A DNA stretch of 64,000 bases, taken from Kribbella soli (GTDB lineage Bacteria; Actinomycetota; Actinomycetes; Propionibacteriales; Kribbellaceae). The position numbers and the translations under genes were made by a program. The notes below the pieces were generated by a model. It saw nothing but the letters and a program-made list of their open reading frames with translations. It made no database searches and had not been told where the DNA came from. The stretch is taken from assembly GCF_004331345.1 (NCBI RefSeq), contig NZ_SJJZ01000004.1:682001-746000 (forward strand). Direction: 5' to 3'. Within the stretch, counting starts at the first letter, position 1, and each line of letters opens with the position of its first letter. Below are positions 9,385 through 19,083 of the stretch, piece by piece.

Positions 9385-10293
9385 GTGACCCTCGAAGCCG
9401 TTCCCTCACCGTTGCCCTCGGCCACTGCCGCCGCCGTCACGGAACTCGCCCGCGCCGCAGCACACAGCGACGGCGTCAACCCGCTCTCCGAACGCACCCT
9501 CCTGCACCTCGACGGCGAACACCCCGGCGACGTCCACGTCCTCGCCTACGAAGGCGATCCGGGCACCATCGAGGTCAGCGGCCTGCAGAGCGCCCGCAAT
9601 CTGGTCGGGTACGGCGCCCTGTCCCCCGACGGTTCCGCCGAACTCTTCGTCGCCCCGTCCGCCCGCCGCCAAGGCTTCGGTACGGCGCTCCTCCGCATCC
9701 TCCTCGACCACGGCGGCGCCCGTACCCGCGTCTGGGCCCACGGCCGCCTGCCCGGCTCCGACGATCTGGCCCACCGCCTCAACCTCGAGGTCACCCGGGA
9801 GCTCTACTTCCTCCGCCGTACCAGGGCCTCGTTGCCTGATCCGGTGTGGCCCGACGGCATCGCCGTACGCACGTTCGTCCCCGGACAGGACGACGCCGCC
9901 TGGCTGAAGGTCAACGCGGCCGCCTTCGCCGACCACCCCGAGCAGGGCAGCTGGACCACCGCCGACCTGGCCGAACGCCTCCAGCAACCGTGGTTCGACC
10001 CCAACGGCTTCTTCCTGGCCGTCGACTCCACCACCGGAGCGGTCGCCGGCTTCCACTGGACCAAGGTCGAGGACGGCGTAGGCGAGGTCTATGTAGTAGG
10101 TGTCGCCCCCACCCACCAGGGCCTAGGCCTAGGCAAGGCCCTAACCCTCCAAGGCCTCCACCACCTACAAACCACCCGCAACCTCGACGAGATCGTCCTC
10201 TACGTAGACGGCACCAACACCCCAGCCCGAGCCCTCTACAAATCCCTCGCCTTCACCACCGCAGCCCTGGACGTCCAATACGCCCCCGCCTAA
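9385..10293 (+). CDS. mshD: Mycothiol synthase MshD
   Basis: The 302-residue product consists of two GNAT acetyltransferase domains, the layout of MshD, which transfers acetyl from acetyl-CoA to Cys-GlcN-Ins in the last step of mycothiol synthesis. The C-terminal domain carries the acetyl-CoA loop VVGVAPTHQGLGLGKAL and the family ending ALYKSLAF. The N-terminal domain has a degraded loop (FVAPSARRQGFGTAL). GTG 9385 is chosen; the upstream extension lies in the nucleotidase promoter. From about 10080 codon use changes abruptly: CTA, GTA, CAA, AAA and CGA codons, rare before that point, become common up to the stop. Confidence 0.92.
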   Translation: MTLEAVPSPLPSATAAAVTELARAAAHSDGVNPLSERTLLHLDGEHPGDVHVLAYEGDPGTIEVSGLQSARNLVGYGALSPDGSAELFVAPSARRQGFGTALLRILLDHGGARTRVWAHGRLPGSDDLAHRLNLEVTRELYFLRRTRASLPDPVWPDGIAVRTFVPGQDDAAWLKVNAAAFADHPEQGSWTTADLAERLQQPWFDPNGFFLAVDSTTGAVAGFHWTKVEDGVGEVYVVGVAPTHQGLGLGKALTLQGLHHLQTTRNLDEIVLYVDGTNTPARALYKSLAFTTAALDVQYAPA

Positions 10294-10313
10294 CCCGAGC
10301 CACGAGGCTGCAG

Positions 10314-10379
10314 GGCCTGAGACAGGCAGTGTTGCGGGCCTGAGACAGGCAGTGTTGCGGGGGCCTGAGACAGGAACTG
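10314..10379. repeat. Tandem repeat, three units of 23-25 bp
   Basis: The word GGCCTGAGACAGG recurs at 10314, 10337 and 10362. The first two units are identical over 23 bp (continuing CAGTGTTGCG); the third diverges after CAGG. Located just after the mshD stop. Confidence 0.8.
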
Positions 10380-10386
10380 GTGCCGC

Positions 10387-10408
10387 GAGACCTGAAATAC
10401 CAGGTCTC
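10387..10408. terminator. Hairpin after mshD
   Basis: GAGACCTG pairs perfectly with CAGGTCTC across a 6-nt loop (AAATAC). There is no T-run. It may end mshD transcription. Confidence 0.45.
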
Positions 10409-10666
10409 CAGCCACCACACCGCCGCCCAAGCCCCCAGAACCGCACCAACCGGAGCACGCAACCCGTCGCCCTCCAGTTGACACCCCTCACACGTCAGCC
10501 AGCCTCGGCACTCCCTGTGAACGACATCACAACGAAGCCACCCGCTCACTCCACGTCATAAACCCCACCCAGCCCCGTCACACCATCAACCAGGAGCCGT
10601 CCGAGCCTCTAACCCCCCAGCCGGGCGGCTCCTGGCCCTCAACCCCGTTATCCACAACTGCATCTT

Positions 10667-10720
10667 TTGACATCGAACCCAGCCCCACCCCGCCGTTACG
10701 ATCGTGTCAACTACGGAGGG
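10667..10720 (+). promoter_or_regulatory. Conserved promoter/leader block, DUF6318 copy 1
   Basis: TTGACA (10667-10672) overlaps into CATCGAACCC; GAAC (10675-10678) is followed after 16 bp by GTTACGATC (10695-), a spacing compatible with an ECF-type GAAC-N16-GTT promoter. A strong ribosome site CGGAGGG (10714-10720) precedes GTG 10730. The same arrangement recurs upstream of copy 2 (TTGACA 12352, GAAC 12360, GTTAGATC 12380), with identical spacing. Confidence 0.5.
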
Positions 10721-10729
10721 CTGACACAC

Positions 10730-11359
10730 GTGACACACCGCAACAGGCCAACCATCACACTCCTGGCCTGCCTAAGCGCCACCGCGCTACTCGCTTCCTG
10801 CGGCCAAGGCAGCCCCGAAGCAGGCCACCCCAACACGGCCCCACCAACGGCCACGTCAACGGTCCCCACGAACGAGACGTCGGCGACCTCCGGCCCAAGC
10901 AACACTGTCGGCACACCTGCAGCAAATCTGCCTACGGCCCCGCCCGGGCGTCCGCAGGCCGCGGCCGGGGCAAGCCTCGCTGCTGGCGAAGCCTTCATCG
11001 GATATTACGTAGATCTGCTCAACTATTCTTACGGAACAGGCGACTCCGGCCCACTCCTCACGGCGAGCGACAAGGGTTGTATCGGTTGCAAAGCCGTCGC
11101 AGATTACGTCCAGAAGATCAACGTCAAGAACGGCACCCTTGAAGGCGACTACAGAGATCGCCTCATAGACGTCAAAGAGATCTTTCGAGGCAGTTCCGGA
11201 CGACTCGGCGGCTCGGCGATCCTCAAGTCGGGGACATTCACCGAGAGGGATTCACCTAGCGCGTCCCCCGTTCCCCAGGGAGGCGACACGGGGACGATGG
11301 AGTTCACCCTGTCGCCAAGCGGCGGGAACTGGGTGATGTACGAGATGGAAATCAAATAG
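10730..11359 (+). CDS. DUF6318-type lipoprotein, copy 1
   Basis: The 209-residue product has a lipoprotein signal peptide with lipobox LLASC near residues 19-23, a Thr/Ser/Pro-rich linker to about residue 80, and a C-terminal domain beginning GEAFIGYYVDLLNYSYGTGD, containing a Cys-X2-Cys (GCIGCKAVADYV) and ending GGNWVMYEMEIK. This matches what I know of the actinobacterial DUF6318 family, of unknown function. GTG 10730 follows a CGGAGGG site. The next gene starts at the base after its stop. Two paralogues follow at 12410 and 13187. Confidence 0.85.
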   Translation: MTHRNRPTITLLACLSATALLASCGQGSPEAGHPNTAPPTATSTVPTNETSATSGPSNTVGTPAANLPTAPPGRPQAAAGASLAAGEAFIGYYVDLLNYSYGTGDSGPLLTASDKGCIGCKAVADYVQKINVKNGTLEGDYRDRLIDVKEIFRGSSGRLGGSAILKSGTFTERDSPSASPVPQGGDTGTMEFTLSPSGGNWVMYEMEIK

Positions 11360-12277
11360 ATGAATCCGGATCTTGTCCGCTGTGCGTGCGCGTCTCTCGC
11401 GACGCTGGCCCTGACCGCCGGCGTTTCCGCGACGCTGATGCTCGCCGTTGACGTGAACGCGGCAAACGCGACTCCAGCCGCACCTGTGGCCGAAGCATCG
11501 TCGAAGCCCGTCCCGAAGGTAACCGGAAAACCCCGACGCTGGGGCGGCACGGTGAAGGCGTCGACCACGCAGCGCGGTCGCCAGGAGCGGAAGGGCTCAG
11601 CGAACACACGGACCCCTAAGGCGGCCACCAAATCCGCGAAGCCAACGCGGTTCCGCAAGCCGCAGAGCGTCGACTCTCGGCGAGAGATCCGAATGAACCT
11701 CGGTATCTGTGGTCGCGTGCAGACGGACGGGACTGTGCCTGGTCCGAATCGGTGCCACCCTGGTGGCGTTGGCCGAAAGATCACGGAAACCACGACGCCG
11801 CCTGAGGTGGTGCGTCCGCGGCCTGAGGACATCACCTGGGGGCAGGTGCGTTCGGAAACCAAGAACGTCATGTTCCCAGGGCTCTCGGTCAAGGTGCAGC
11901 CGAACGGGCGGACGCTGGTGAATCTGGACACCATCGTCTACACAGATGACAGCAAGGTGTCGACTACCACCGTCACGTTGCTCGGATTCCCGGTGGTCGT
12001 CGAGGCGACGCCGATCAGCTACACCTGGCGCTTCGGGGACGGTAGCCCGGCGCTCACCACGAGCACGCCCGGCAAGCCGTACCCGTCGAAGGACATCACC
12101 CACAAGTACATGAAGCGCGGCGCCGTCAGCCTCACGTTGACAACCAACTACGCCGCCCGCTTCAACGTCGCCGACACCGGCTGGCAGTACATCGACGGCA
12201 CCGTCCCCATCACCGGCCCTGCCACCCCTCTCCAAGTCCGCGAAGCCGTCCCCGTCCTCGTAGACCCAGACCGCTGA
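11360..12277 (+). CDS. Secreted PKD-domain protein coupled to DUF6318-type copy 1
   Basis: The 305-residue product has a signal peptide (hydrophobic segment ending near residue 40), a long basic linker (about residues 45-110, rich in Lys/Arg/Thr) and a C-terminal PKD-like beta-sandwich: ISYTWRFGDGSP is the classic PKD core, followed by KDITHKYMKRGAVSLTLTT. Many short PKD proteins of actinobacteria look like this; function is unknown, probably surface-related. The ATG directly follows the TAG of the lipoprotein gene, so the two are likely translationally linked. Codon use includes more AT-ending codons than flanking genes. Confidence 0.8.
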   Translation: MNPDLVRCACASLATLALTAGVSATLMLAVDVNAANATPAAPVAEASSKPVPKVTGKPRRWGGTVKASTTQRGRQERKGSANTRTPKAATKSAKPTRFRKPQSVDSRREIRMNLGICGRVQTDGTVPGPNRCHPGGVGRKITETTTPPEVVRPRPEDITWGQVRSETKNVMFPGLSVKVQPNGRTLVNLDTIVYTDDSKVSTTTVTLLGFPVVVEATPISYTWRFGDGSPALTTSTPGKPYPSKDITHKYMKRGAVSLTLTTNYAARFNVADTGWQYIDGTVPITGPATPLQVREAVPVLVDPDR

Positions 12278-12351
12278 TCTCGGTCCCCCGAGGGAAGCCA
12301 CCAGCAGCAGGGGCGAATCGCCCCATGACCTCGGACGCCGATCTGCAGCTC

Positions 12352-12400
12352 TTGACACCGAACCCTGCCCGACCGGCCTGTTAGATCGTCAACCCGGAGA
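12352..12400 (+). promoter_or_regulatory. Conserved promoter/leader block, DUF6318 copy 2
   Basis: TTGACACCGAACCC starts at 12352 and repeats the copy 1 block (TTGACATCGAACCC); GAAC to GTTAGATC again spans 16 bp. The copy 2 leader between this block and GTG 12410 is shorter and has GGAGAG as the ribosome site. Confidence 0.45.
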
Positions 12401-12409
12401 GCTGAACAC

Positions 12410-13033
12410 GTGACACGCCGCAACCGGCCGACTGGCCCATTCCTGGCCTGCCTAAGCACCGTCGCACTACTAGCCTCCTGCGGCCAAGGCAGCTCCGAAG
12501 CAGGCCGCCCCAACACAGTCCCGCCGACGGCCACGGCCGCAGACACATCGACGGGCATAGCGAGTCAGCCACCCTCCAAGCCGACTCCATCGACGGCCGC
12601 GAGCGAGCCACCCGAGCGCCCCACGGGCGCCAAGGGACTCACGCTCGCGGCGGCCGACCAGTTCGTTCGCTATTACAGCGACTTGCTGAATTACACTGCT
12701 GCGACAGGCGATACCTCGCCGATGCTCGCTGAGAGCGAGGCAGGCTGCGAGAATTGCAAGTCATATGCGAAGTTCGTAACTAAGGCAAACGCCGCTAACG
12801 GTCTACTCAAAGGCGACTACCTCGAGAAGGTCACCGACGTCCCAGAACTGTACCGTGGCGAGAGCGGACGCTTGGGCGGTTCAGCCGCCGTGGTCGTCGG
12901 CGCCTATGTCAGCCGGCACTCGAAGAGTGCCACCCCGATCAGCCTAAAAGCCGCGAAGTACACCCGAGAGTTCGCATTGTCCCCGCAGGGCGGAAATTGG
13001 GTTATGTACGAAATGGAGCTCAAGAAGCAATGA
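12410..13033 (+). CDS. DUF6318-type lipoprotein, copy 2
   Basis: The 207-residue product is a clear paralogue of copy 1: matching signal peptide (TRRNRP and LACLSTVALLASCGQGS against HRNRP and LACLSATALLASCGQGS), Thr/Pro linker, Cys-X2-Cys (GCENCKSYAKFV) and ending GGNWVMYEMELKKQ. The N-terminal 40 residues are much more conserved than the linker. GTG 12410 aligns with that of copy 1. Downstream there is no intact PKD gene, only a remnant of its 3' end (13066-13152). Confidence 0.85.
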   Translation: MTRRNRPTGPFLACLSTVALLASCGQGSSEAGRPNTVPPTATAADTSTGIASQPPSKPTPSTAASEPPERPTGAKGLTLAAADQFVRYYSDLLNYTAATGDTSPMLAESEAGCENCKSYAKFVTKANAANGLLKGDYLEKVTDVPELYRGESGRLGGSAAVVVGAYVSRHSKSATPISLKAAKYTREFALSPQGGNWVMYEMELKKQ

Positions 13034-13065
13034 CGTCGGCCCTGCCGTCGTCGTAGGTGAGACGA

Positions 13066-13152
13066 AGAAGGGCGACAGCGGTATCGATGAACGGCACCGG
13101 ACCCATCGCCGACACCGCCACTCCACACCAATCCGCGAAGTCGTCCCGGTCG
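13066..13152 (+). pseudogene. Remnant of a second PKD-protein gene (3' end only)
   Basis: The sequence aligns with the end of the gene at 11360-12277: ACGGCACCG..CCCATC, then CACTCCACACCAA-TCCGCGAAGTCGTCCCGGTC against CACCCCTCTCCAAGTCCGCGAAGCCGTCCCCGTC. In protein terms NGTGPIADTATPHQ matches DGTVPITGPATPLQ, and after a one-base deletion IREVVPV matches VREAVPV. The 5' portion is gone. It shows that the lipoprotein-PKD pair was duplicated as a unit. Confidence 0.7.
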
Positions 13153-13186
13153 TTACGATCGCGTCAACTACGGAGGGCTGACACTC

Positions 13187-13798
13187 GTGGCACACCGCAA
13201 CGGGCGACCCGGTGCCCTCCTGGCCTGCCTGGTCACCATCACACTGCTGACTTCCTGCGGTCAGGAGGGCCCCGAGGCGGGCAGCCCCAACGCGGCCCCA
13301 CCGTCGGTATCGACATCCAGGAACGCACCTCAAACAACTTCACTGCCGACACCCTCAACAACTACGGCCGACGTACTCCAGCGACCGAGCGCGGCCGTAG
13401 GCCTGAGTTTGTCCGCGGGCGGGGCCTTCGTGCGGTACTACGTCAGCCTCATGAACTACGCCTCGAAAACGGGTGACGTCGCGCCGATGATGTCCGTCAC
13501 CGCGACAATCTGTAAACAATGCAAGGCCTATGCGAACTACGTGGCGAAGGTCAACGCCGCAAACGGAGGCCTGACCGGGGAGTACTTCGAACGCGTCAAC
13601 GACGTACCGGACCTTTTCCGTGGAGAAGGCGGACGTGTAGGCGGATACGCACTCGTGACGATCGGCGCGTACACCTCGAAGGACACCCCGTCGGCAAAAC
13701 CCGTGACGAGCACAGCACAGAAGTACAAGCGCGAATTCACGCTCATCGATCAACAGGGGTCATGGACCATGGCCGCGATGAGTCTGGTCGCACAATGA
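13187..13798 (+). CDS. DUF6318-type lipoprotein, copy 3
   Basis: The 203-residue product is the third paralogue: signal peptide AHRNGRPGALLACLVTITLL with lipobox LLTSC, short Ser/Thr linker, GGAFVRYYVSLMNYASKTGD, Cys-X2-Cys (ICKQCKAYANYV) and a final strand ending GSWTMAAMSLVAQ. The 5' leader (GTTACGATCGCGTCAACTACGGAGGGCTGACA) is nearly identical to that of copy 1 from 10695, including CGGAGGG, but the upstream TTGACA/GAAC block is missing because the PKD remnant abuts it. A strong hairpin (13850-13901) follows. Confidence 0.85.
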   Translation: MAHRNGRPGALLACLVTITLLTSCGQEGPEAGSPNAAPPSVSTSRNAPQTTSLPTPSTTTADVLQRPSAAVGLSLSAGGAFVRYYVSLMNYASKTGDVAPMMSVTATICKQCKAYANYVAKVNAANGGLTGEYFERVNDVPDLFRGEGGRVGGYALVTIGAYTSKDTPSAKPVTSTAQKYKREFTLIDQQGSWTMAAMSLVAQ

Positions 13799-13849
13799 GA
13801 TTCGGGTGAGGACTACGTGGCGCCGGTCTCGGATTAGACCACCCCATGG

Positions 13850-13901
13850 CGGGTTGGGGAGGATTTCTGCCTGATTTGGGTAGGAAATCCTCCCCAACCC
13901 G
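13850..13901. terminator. Strong bidirectional hairpin between DUF6318 cluster and esterase gene
   Basis: Perfect 18-bp arms at 13850-13867 and 13884-13901 (CGGGTTGGGGAGGATTTC outward) with a 16-nt loop. It separates two convergent transcription units and likely serves both. No long T-run. Confidence 0.75.
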
Positions 13902-13949
13902 GCTCAGGGGGCGCGACTGCTCGGCAGCGGGCCGGTTGTCCACAGGTTG

Positions 13950-15008
13950 CTAATGCAGCGTTGCTCTTAGGTGGTTGGTTAGGTGGGTGTGGGCCTCTCG
14001 GGTGGCGCCGGGGACGGTTAGGAGGTTGGCGTGGCCGTGGGGGAGGGAGTTGTGGCGGATGTGGGTCAGGGGGTTGCCGGCGGTGGTTAGGGCCTCGGCG
14101 TATTCGACGCCTTCGTCTCGGAGGGGGTCGAAGCCGGCGGTGGTGAGGTAGGTGGGTGGGAGGCCGGTGAGGTCTTCGGCGCGGAGGGGGGAGACGATCG
14201 GGTCGGGGCGGAGTGTCGGGTCGGGGGTGTAGAGGTCGCGGTACCAGATGATGTCGGCCTCGGTGAGGATGAAGCCCTCGGAGAACAGGTCTCGGCTGGG
14301 GCGGCGGGCGACCAGGTCGACGGCTGGGTAGAGCAGGACCTGGAGGGCCGGCTGTGGGAGGCCGCGGCGGACGGTCTGCTGGGCGACGACGGCGGCCAGG
14401 TTGCCGCCTGCGCTGTCGCCGCCGACGGCGACCAGGGCGGGATCCGCGCCTAGGTCCTCGGCGTGGTCGACGGCCCAGGTGAACGCGGCGATGGCGTCCT
14501 CGGCTGCGGTCGGGGCGGGGGCTTCGGGGGCGAGGCGGTAGTCGACGGACAGGACCCGTACGCCGGAGTCGGCGGCGATCGCGCGGCAGAGTGCGTCGTG
14601 GGTGCCGAGGTCGCCGACCACCCAGCCGCCTCCGTGGAAGTACACCAGCAGCCCACGGCCTGCGTCCCCACGCGGGATGTAGAGGCGGGCGCCCAGTTGC
14701 CCCACGGCACCGCGGACGGTCAAGTCGGTTACTCGGAGTAACTCGGCGGGGGTGCCTGTGATCAGTTTGCAGAGGTTGCGGAAGTGCGTCCGGGCGGTCG
14801 CGGCGTCGGTTTTGGTTGTATGCGGCAACAGGTTGTCGACCCGCAGGAGCAGTTGGATGTCGGGGTCGAGGGTGTTGCCGTCGATCTGGATCGGGGCGCC
14901 GGCCAGCCGTCGGCGGACGGCGGCGGGCAGCGCGTACAGCGGGTTGAGGGCGTTCGCTTGTACGGCGGTCACCGCGTCACGCAGTACCGAGTCCAGTCGT
15001 AGGTTCAC
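13950..15008 (-). CDS. Alpha/beta hydrolase, hormone-sensitive-lipase type esterase
   Basis: The product of about 352 residues has the HSL-family oxyanion motif HGGGW (VYFHGGGWVVGD), the nucleophile elbow GDSAGGN, and a catalytic Asp region FDPLRDEG with a late His in LPHGHANL. These mark a carboxylesterase/lipase of family IV acting on short-chain esters. GTG 15008 is preferred; a TTG at 15026 extends it by six residues. There is no signal peptide. The 3' end, next to the DUF6318 patch, uses some atypical codons (CTA, AGA). It lies divergent from ppk1. Confidence 0.88.
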   Translation of the reverse strand: MNLRLDSVLRDAVTAVQANALNPLYALPAAVRRRLAGAPIQIDGNTLDPDIQLLLRVDNLLPHTTKTDAATARTHFRNLCKLITGTPAELLRVTDLTVRGAVGQLGARLYIPRGDAGRGLLVYFHGGGWVVGDLGTHDALCRAIAADSGVRVLSVDYRLAPEAPAPTAAEDAIAAFTWAVDHAEDLGADPALVAVGGDSAGGNLAAVVAQQTVRRGLPQPALQVLLYPAVDLVARRPSRDLFSEGFILTEADIIWYRDLYTPDPTLRPDPIVSPLRAEDLTGLPPTYLTTAGFDPLRDEGVEYAEALTTAGNPLTHIRHNSLPHGHANLLTVPGATREAHTHLTNHLRATLH

Positions 15009-15136
15009 AAGAGGTGACGCTAGCAACCGGCTAGCAAGCAGCGAGTGAGAACGGCTCCGGGAAGCGGTCGCCGGGCAACGAAAACGTCACATCAGGCAAC
15101 GCGCGGACGGCTACCCGTTGTTCACCAAAGGGTGGG

Positions 15137-17296
<2,160 letters not shown>

Positions 17297-17316
17297 TCAC
17301 GTCTTAGGGTGAGTCC

Positions 17317-18195
17317 ATGAGCAACCCGGCGACCGTCATCGCCGCGGGTGGTGTTGTGTGGCGAGAGCGCAGCGGCACCCGGCAGGTGCTGCTGGTGCAC
17401 CGTCCCCGGTACGACGACTGGTCCCTGCCGAAGGGCAAGCTCAACGCGCACGAGCACGTGCTGCTCGGTGCGCGGCGGGAGATCGAGGAGGAGACCGGAC
17501 TACAGGTCGTCCTCGGCCCTCCCCTGGGCGTGCAGCGGTACCCGATCCGCAAGAACGGCGGGACCACCGAGAAGCTGGTGCACTACTGGTCCGCCGTACC
17601 GGTCAACGGCAGCGAGTTCGAGCCGAACGACGAGGTGGACCAGATCAGCTGGCTCCCGGTCGACAAGGCCCGCGGCCAGCTCAGCTACCCGCGTGACGTG
17701 GACATCCTGGACGCACTGGACCGTGAGGCGCCGGTCGTCGCCACCGTGGTCGTGGTGCGGCATGCGGAGGCTGTGAAGCGGAAGGACTGGGACGGCAAGG
17801 ACACGCTCCGTCCACTCACCAGCGACGGTACGGCGGTTGCGCAGCGACTGATCGGCGTACTGGCCGCACTGGGCGCCAACCGGATCATCAGCAGCGACGC
17901 GGAGCGGTGTGTCGCGACAGTCACGCCGTACGCCGCCTCTATCGATCGGCACATCCACCTGTGGCCGGAGATCTCCGAACGCGGGTACGACGCCGACCCG
18001 GACGGACTGCGCGGCCTGGCGGAGCGGGTGTGGAAGCCGGGCAAGGTGACGGTCGTCTGCTCGCACCGGCCGGTCCTGCCGGCGCTGGCGCGGGAGCTGG
18101 GCCTGAAGGTCGGCAAGTTCTCCACAGGTGCGTTTCTGGTCGCACACCGGCTGGCCGACGGCCGCCTGGTGCACGAACGATTCAGCGCACCGTAG
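17317..18195 (+). CDS. Nudix hydrolase fused to histidine phosphatase (MutT1 type)
   Basis: The 292-residue product has an N-terminal Nudix domain with the box at residues 40-62 (GKLNAHEHVLLGARREIEEE and TGL) and a C-terminal histidine-phosphatase (SixA-like) domain with the phospho-acceptor RHAEA at 148-152 and a second His in SHRPVLPAL. This two-domain layout is that of mycobacterial MutT1, which converts 8-oxo-GTP and diadenosine polyphosphates in sequential steps. ATG 17317 is 20 bp after ppk1. Function as a nucleotide-pool sanitiser or Ap4A hydrolase is inferred from family. Confidence 0.92.
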   Translation: MSNPATVIAAGGVVWRERSGTRQVLLVHRPRYDDWSLPKGKLNAHEHVLLGARREIEEETGLQVVLGPPLGVQRYPIRKNGGTTEKLVHYWSAVPVNGSEFEPNDEVDQISWLPVDKARGQLSYPRDVDILDALDREAPVVATVVVVRHAEAVKRKDWDGKDTLRPLTSDGTAVAQRLIGVLAALGANRIISSDAERCVATVTPYAASIDRHIHLWPEISERGYDADPDGLRGLAERVWKPGKVTVVCSHRPVLPALARELGLKVGKFSTGAFLVAHRLADGRLVHERFSAP

Positions 18196-18333
18196 CCGCC
18201 GCGACACGGCTCGGTGACGATCAAGGCACAGCCGACGGGGTGGCCGGGTGACACTGGAGGTGACGGGTATGTTCCTACCCGAGGAACCGGCGCCCCACCG
18301 GGTGCCGGTCTGAGGAGAGGTTCGGGGCGCACC

Positions 18334-18807
18334 ATGACGATGATGCGAGAACTGACACTGATCGGGATCCGGATGGAATCGCCCAACCGGGCCCCGGTGA
18401 TGATGCTGCGCGAGACCGAGGGCTACCGCTACCTGCCGATCTCCATCGGCTCGGTCGAGGCGACCGCGATCGCCTACGAGGAACAGGGCCTGCGTCCGTC
18501 GCGGCCGCTCACCCATGACCTGATGCGCGACCTGATCGAGGCGTTCGGCGTCCACATCGAAGCCGTCGAGATCGTCGAGCTGCGCGACGCCGTGTTCTAC
18601 GCCGAACTCGTGCTGGCCAACGGCGCCCGGGTCTCCGCCCGCCCGAGCGACTCGGTCGCGCTCGCGGTCCGCCTCGGTACGCCGATCCGCTGCACCGAAG
18701 AGGTACTGCGAGAAGCCGGCGTCGCGACCCCCGAGGAGGAACAGGCCGAGCTGGAACGCTTCCGGCAGTTCCTCGACGGCGTTGCCCCGGAGGACTTCTC
18801 CAGCTGA
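18334..18807 (+). CDS. Bifunctional nuclease domain protein (DUF151)
   Basis: The 157-residue product matches the DUF151/BFN family: LTLIGIRMESPNRAPVMMLRE, LPISIGSVEATAIA, RPLTHDLM, and SARPSDSVALAVRLGTPI, with an acidic C-terminus. Members are reported to have nuclease activity, but the bacterial role is poorly defined. ATG 18334 follows GAGGAGAGG at 18312-18320, a strong ribosome site. In mycobacteria and streptomycetes this gene often sits near MerR and FHA genes; here it stands alone between the Nudix gene and pstS. Confidence 0.88.
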   Translation: MTMMRELTLIGIRMESPNRAPVMMLRETEGYRYLPISIGSVEATAIAYEEQGLRPSRPLTHDLMRDLIEAFGVHIEAVEIVELRDAVFYAELVLANGARVSARPSDSVALAVRLGTPIRCTEEVLREAGVATPEEEQAELERFRQFLDGVAPEDFSS

Positions 18808-19083
18808 CGTCCGCGTCGCCGGATGGCACGCCGAGGTACTACCGTTCACGTTAATGGTGCGCTGTGCGTTACCGAAACGTGAGCAAACAGCCGTTTATAT
18901 CGACGGAGAGTGACGGCTCTTAACTCAGTTCACCTAATGGCTGCCTGTCGGCACGCCAGGCGTCGCGCACGCTACCGGAACCGTTCACCGCTCGTTCACC
19001 GGTGACGGACCGGTCGGTCATCTGGTCTCCCTAACGTCTGTGGAAGTTCAGAAGTCTGATTCCCGCAGAAGGGCAACACTCTC
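18808..19083. promoter_or_regulatory. pstS upstream region with PHO box
   Basis: The clearest element is an 11-bp direct repeat at 18983-19004: GTTCACCGCTC then GTTCACCGGTG, matching the GTTCACC-type PHO box bound by PhoP in streptomycetes. Further single GTTCAC words occur at 18844 and 18928. The region is AT-richer than flanking coding DNA, and a run near 18896 (TTTATAT) could be part of a promoter. Confidence 0.8.

Larger units (their letters stand above)
10294..10666. other. Intergenic stretch of about 430 bp with tandem repeats and a hairpin
   Basis: No convincing gene is seen between mshD and the first DUF6318-type lipoprotein gene. The stretch holds three partial tandem repeats (10314-10379), a short perfect hairpin (10387-10408) and a DnaA-box-like TTATCCACA (10648-10656). 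Minus-strand frames here are low-complexity and lack start signals. Base composition is lower in GC than elsewhere. Confidence 0.5.

Noticed and set aside
10314..10379. CRISPR-like repeat
   Set aside because: Units are adjacent with no spacers, only three in number, and no cas genes are near.
10253..10549. Minus-strand coding candidates in the gap after mshD
   Set aside because: Cys/Trp/Gly-rich translations without start signals, overlapping the tandem repeat; not convincing as genes.
18196..18333. N-terminal extension of the bifunctional nuclease from a GTG at 18214
   Set aside because: The added residues resemble no family member, and a strong GAGGAGAGG site stands before ATG 18334.
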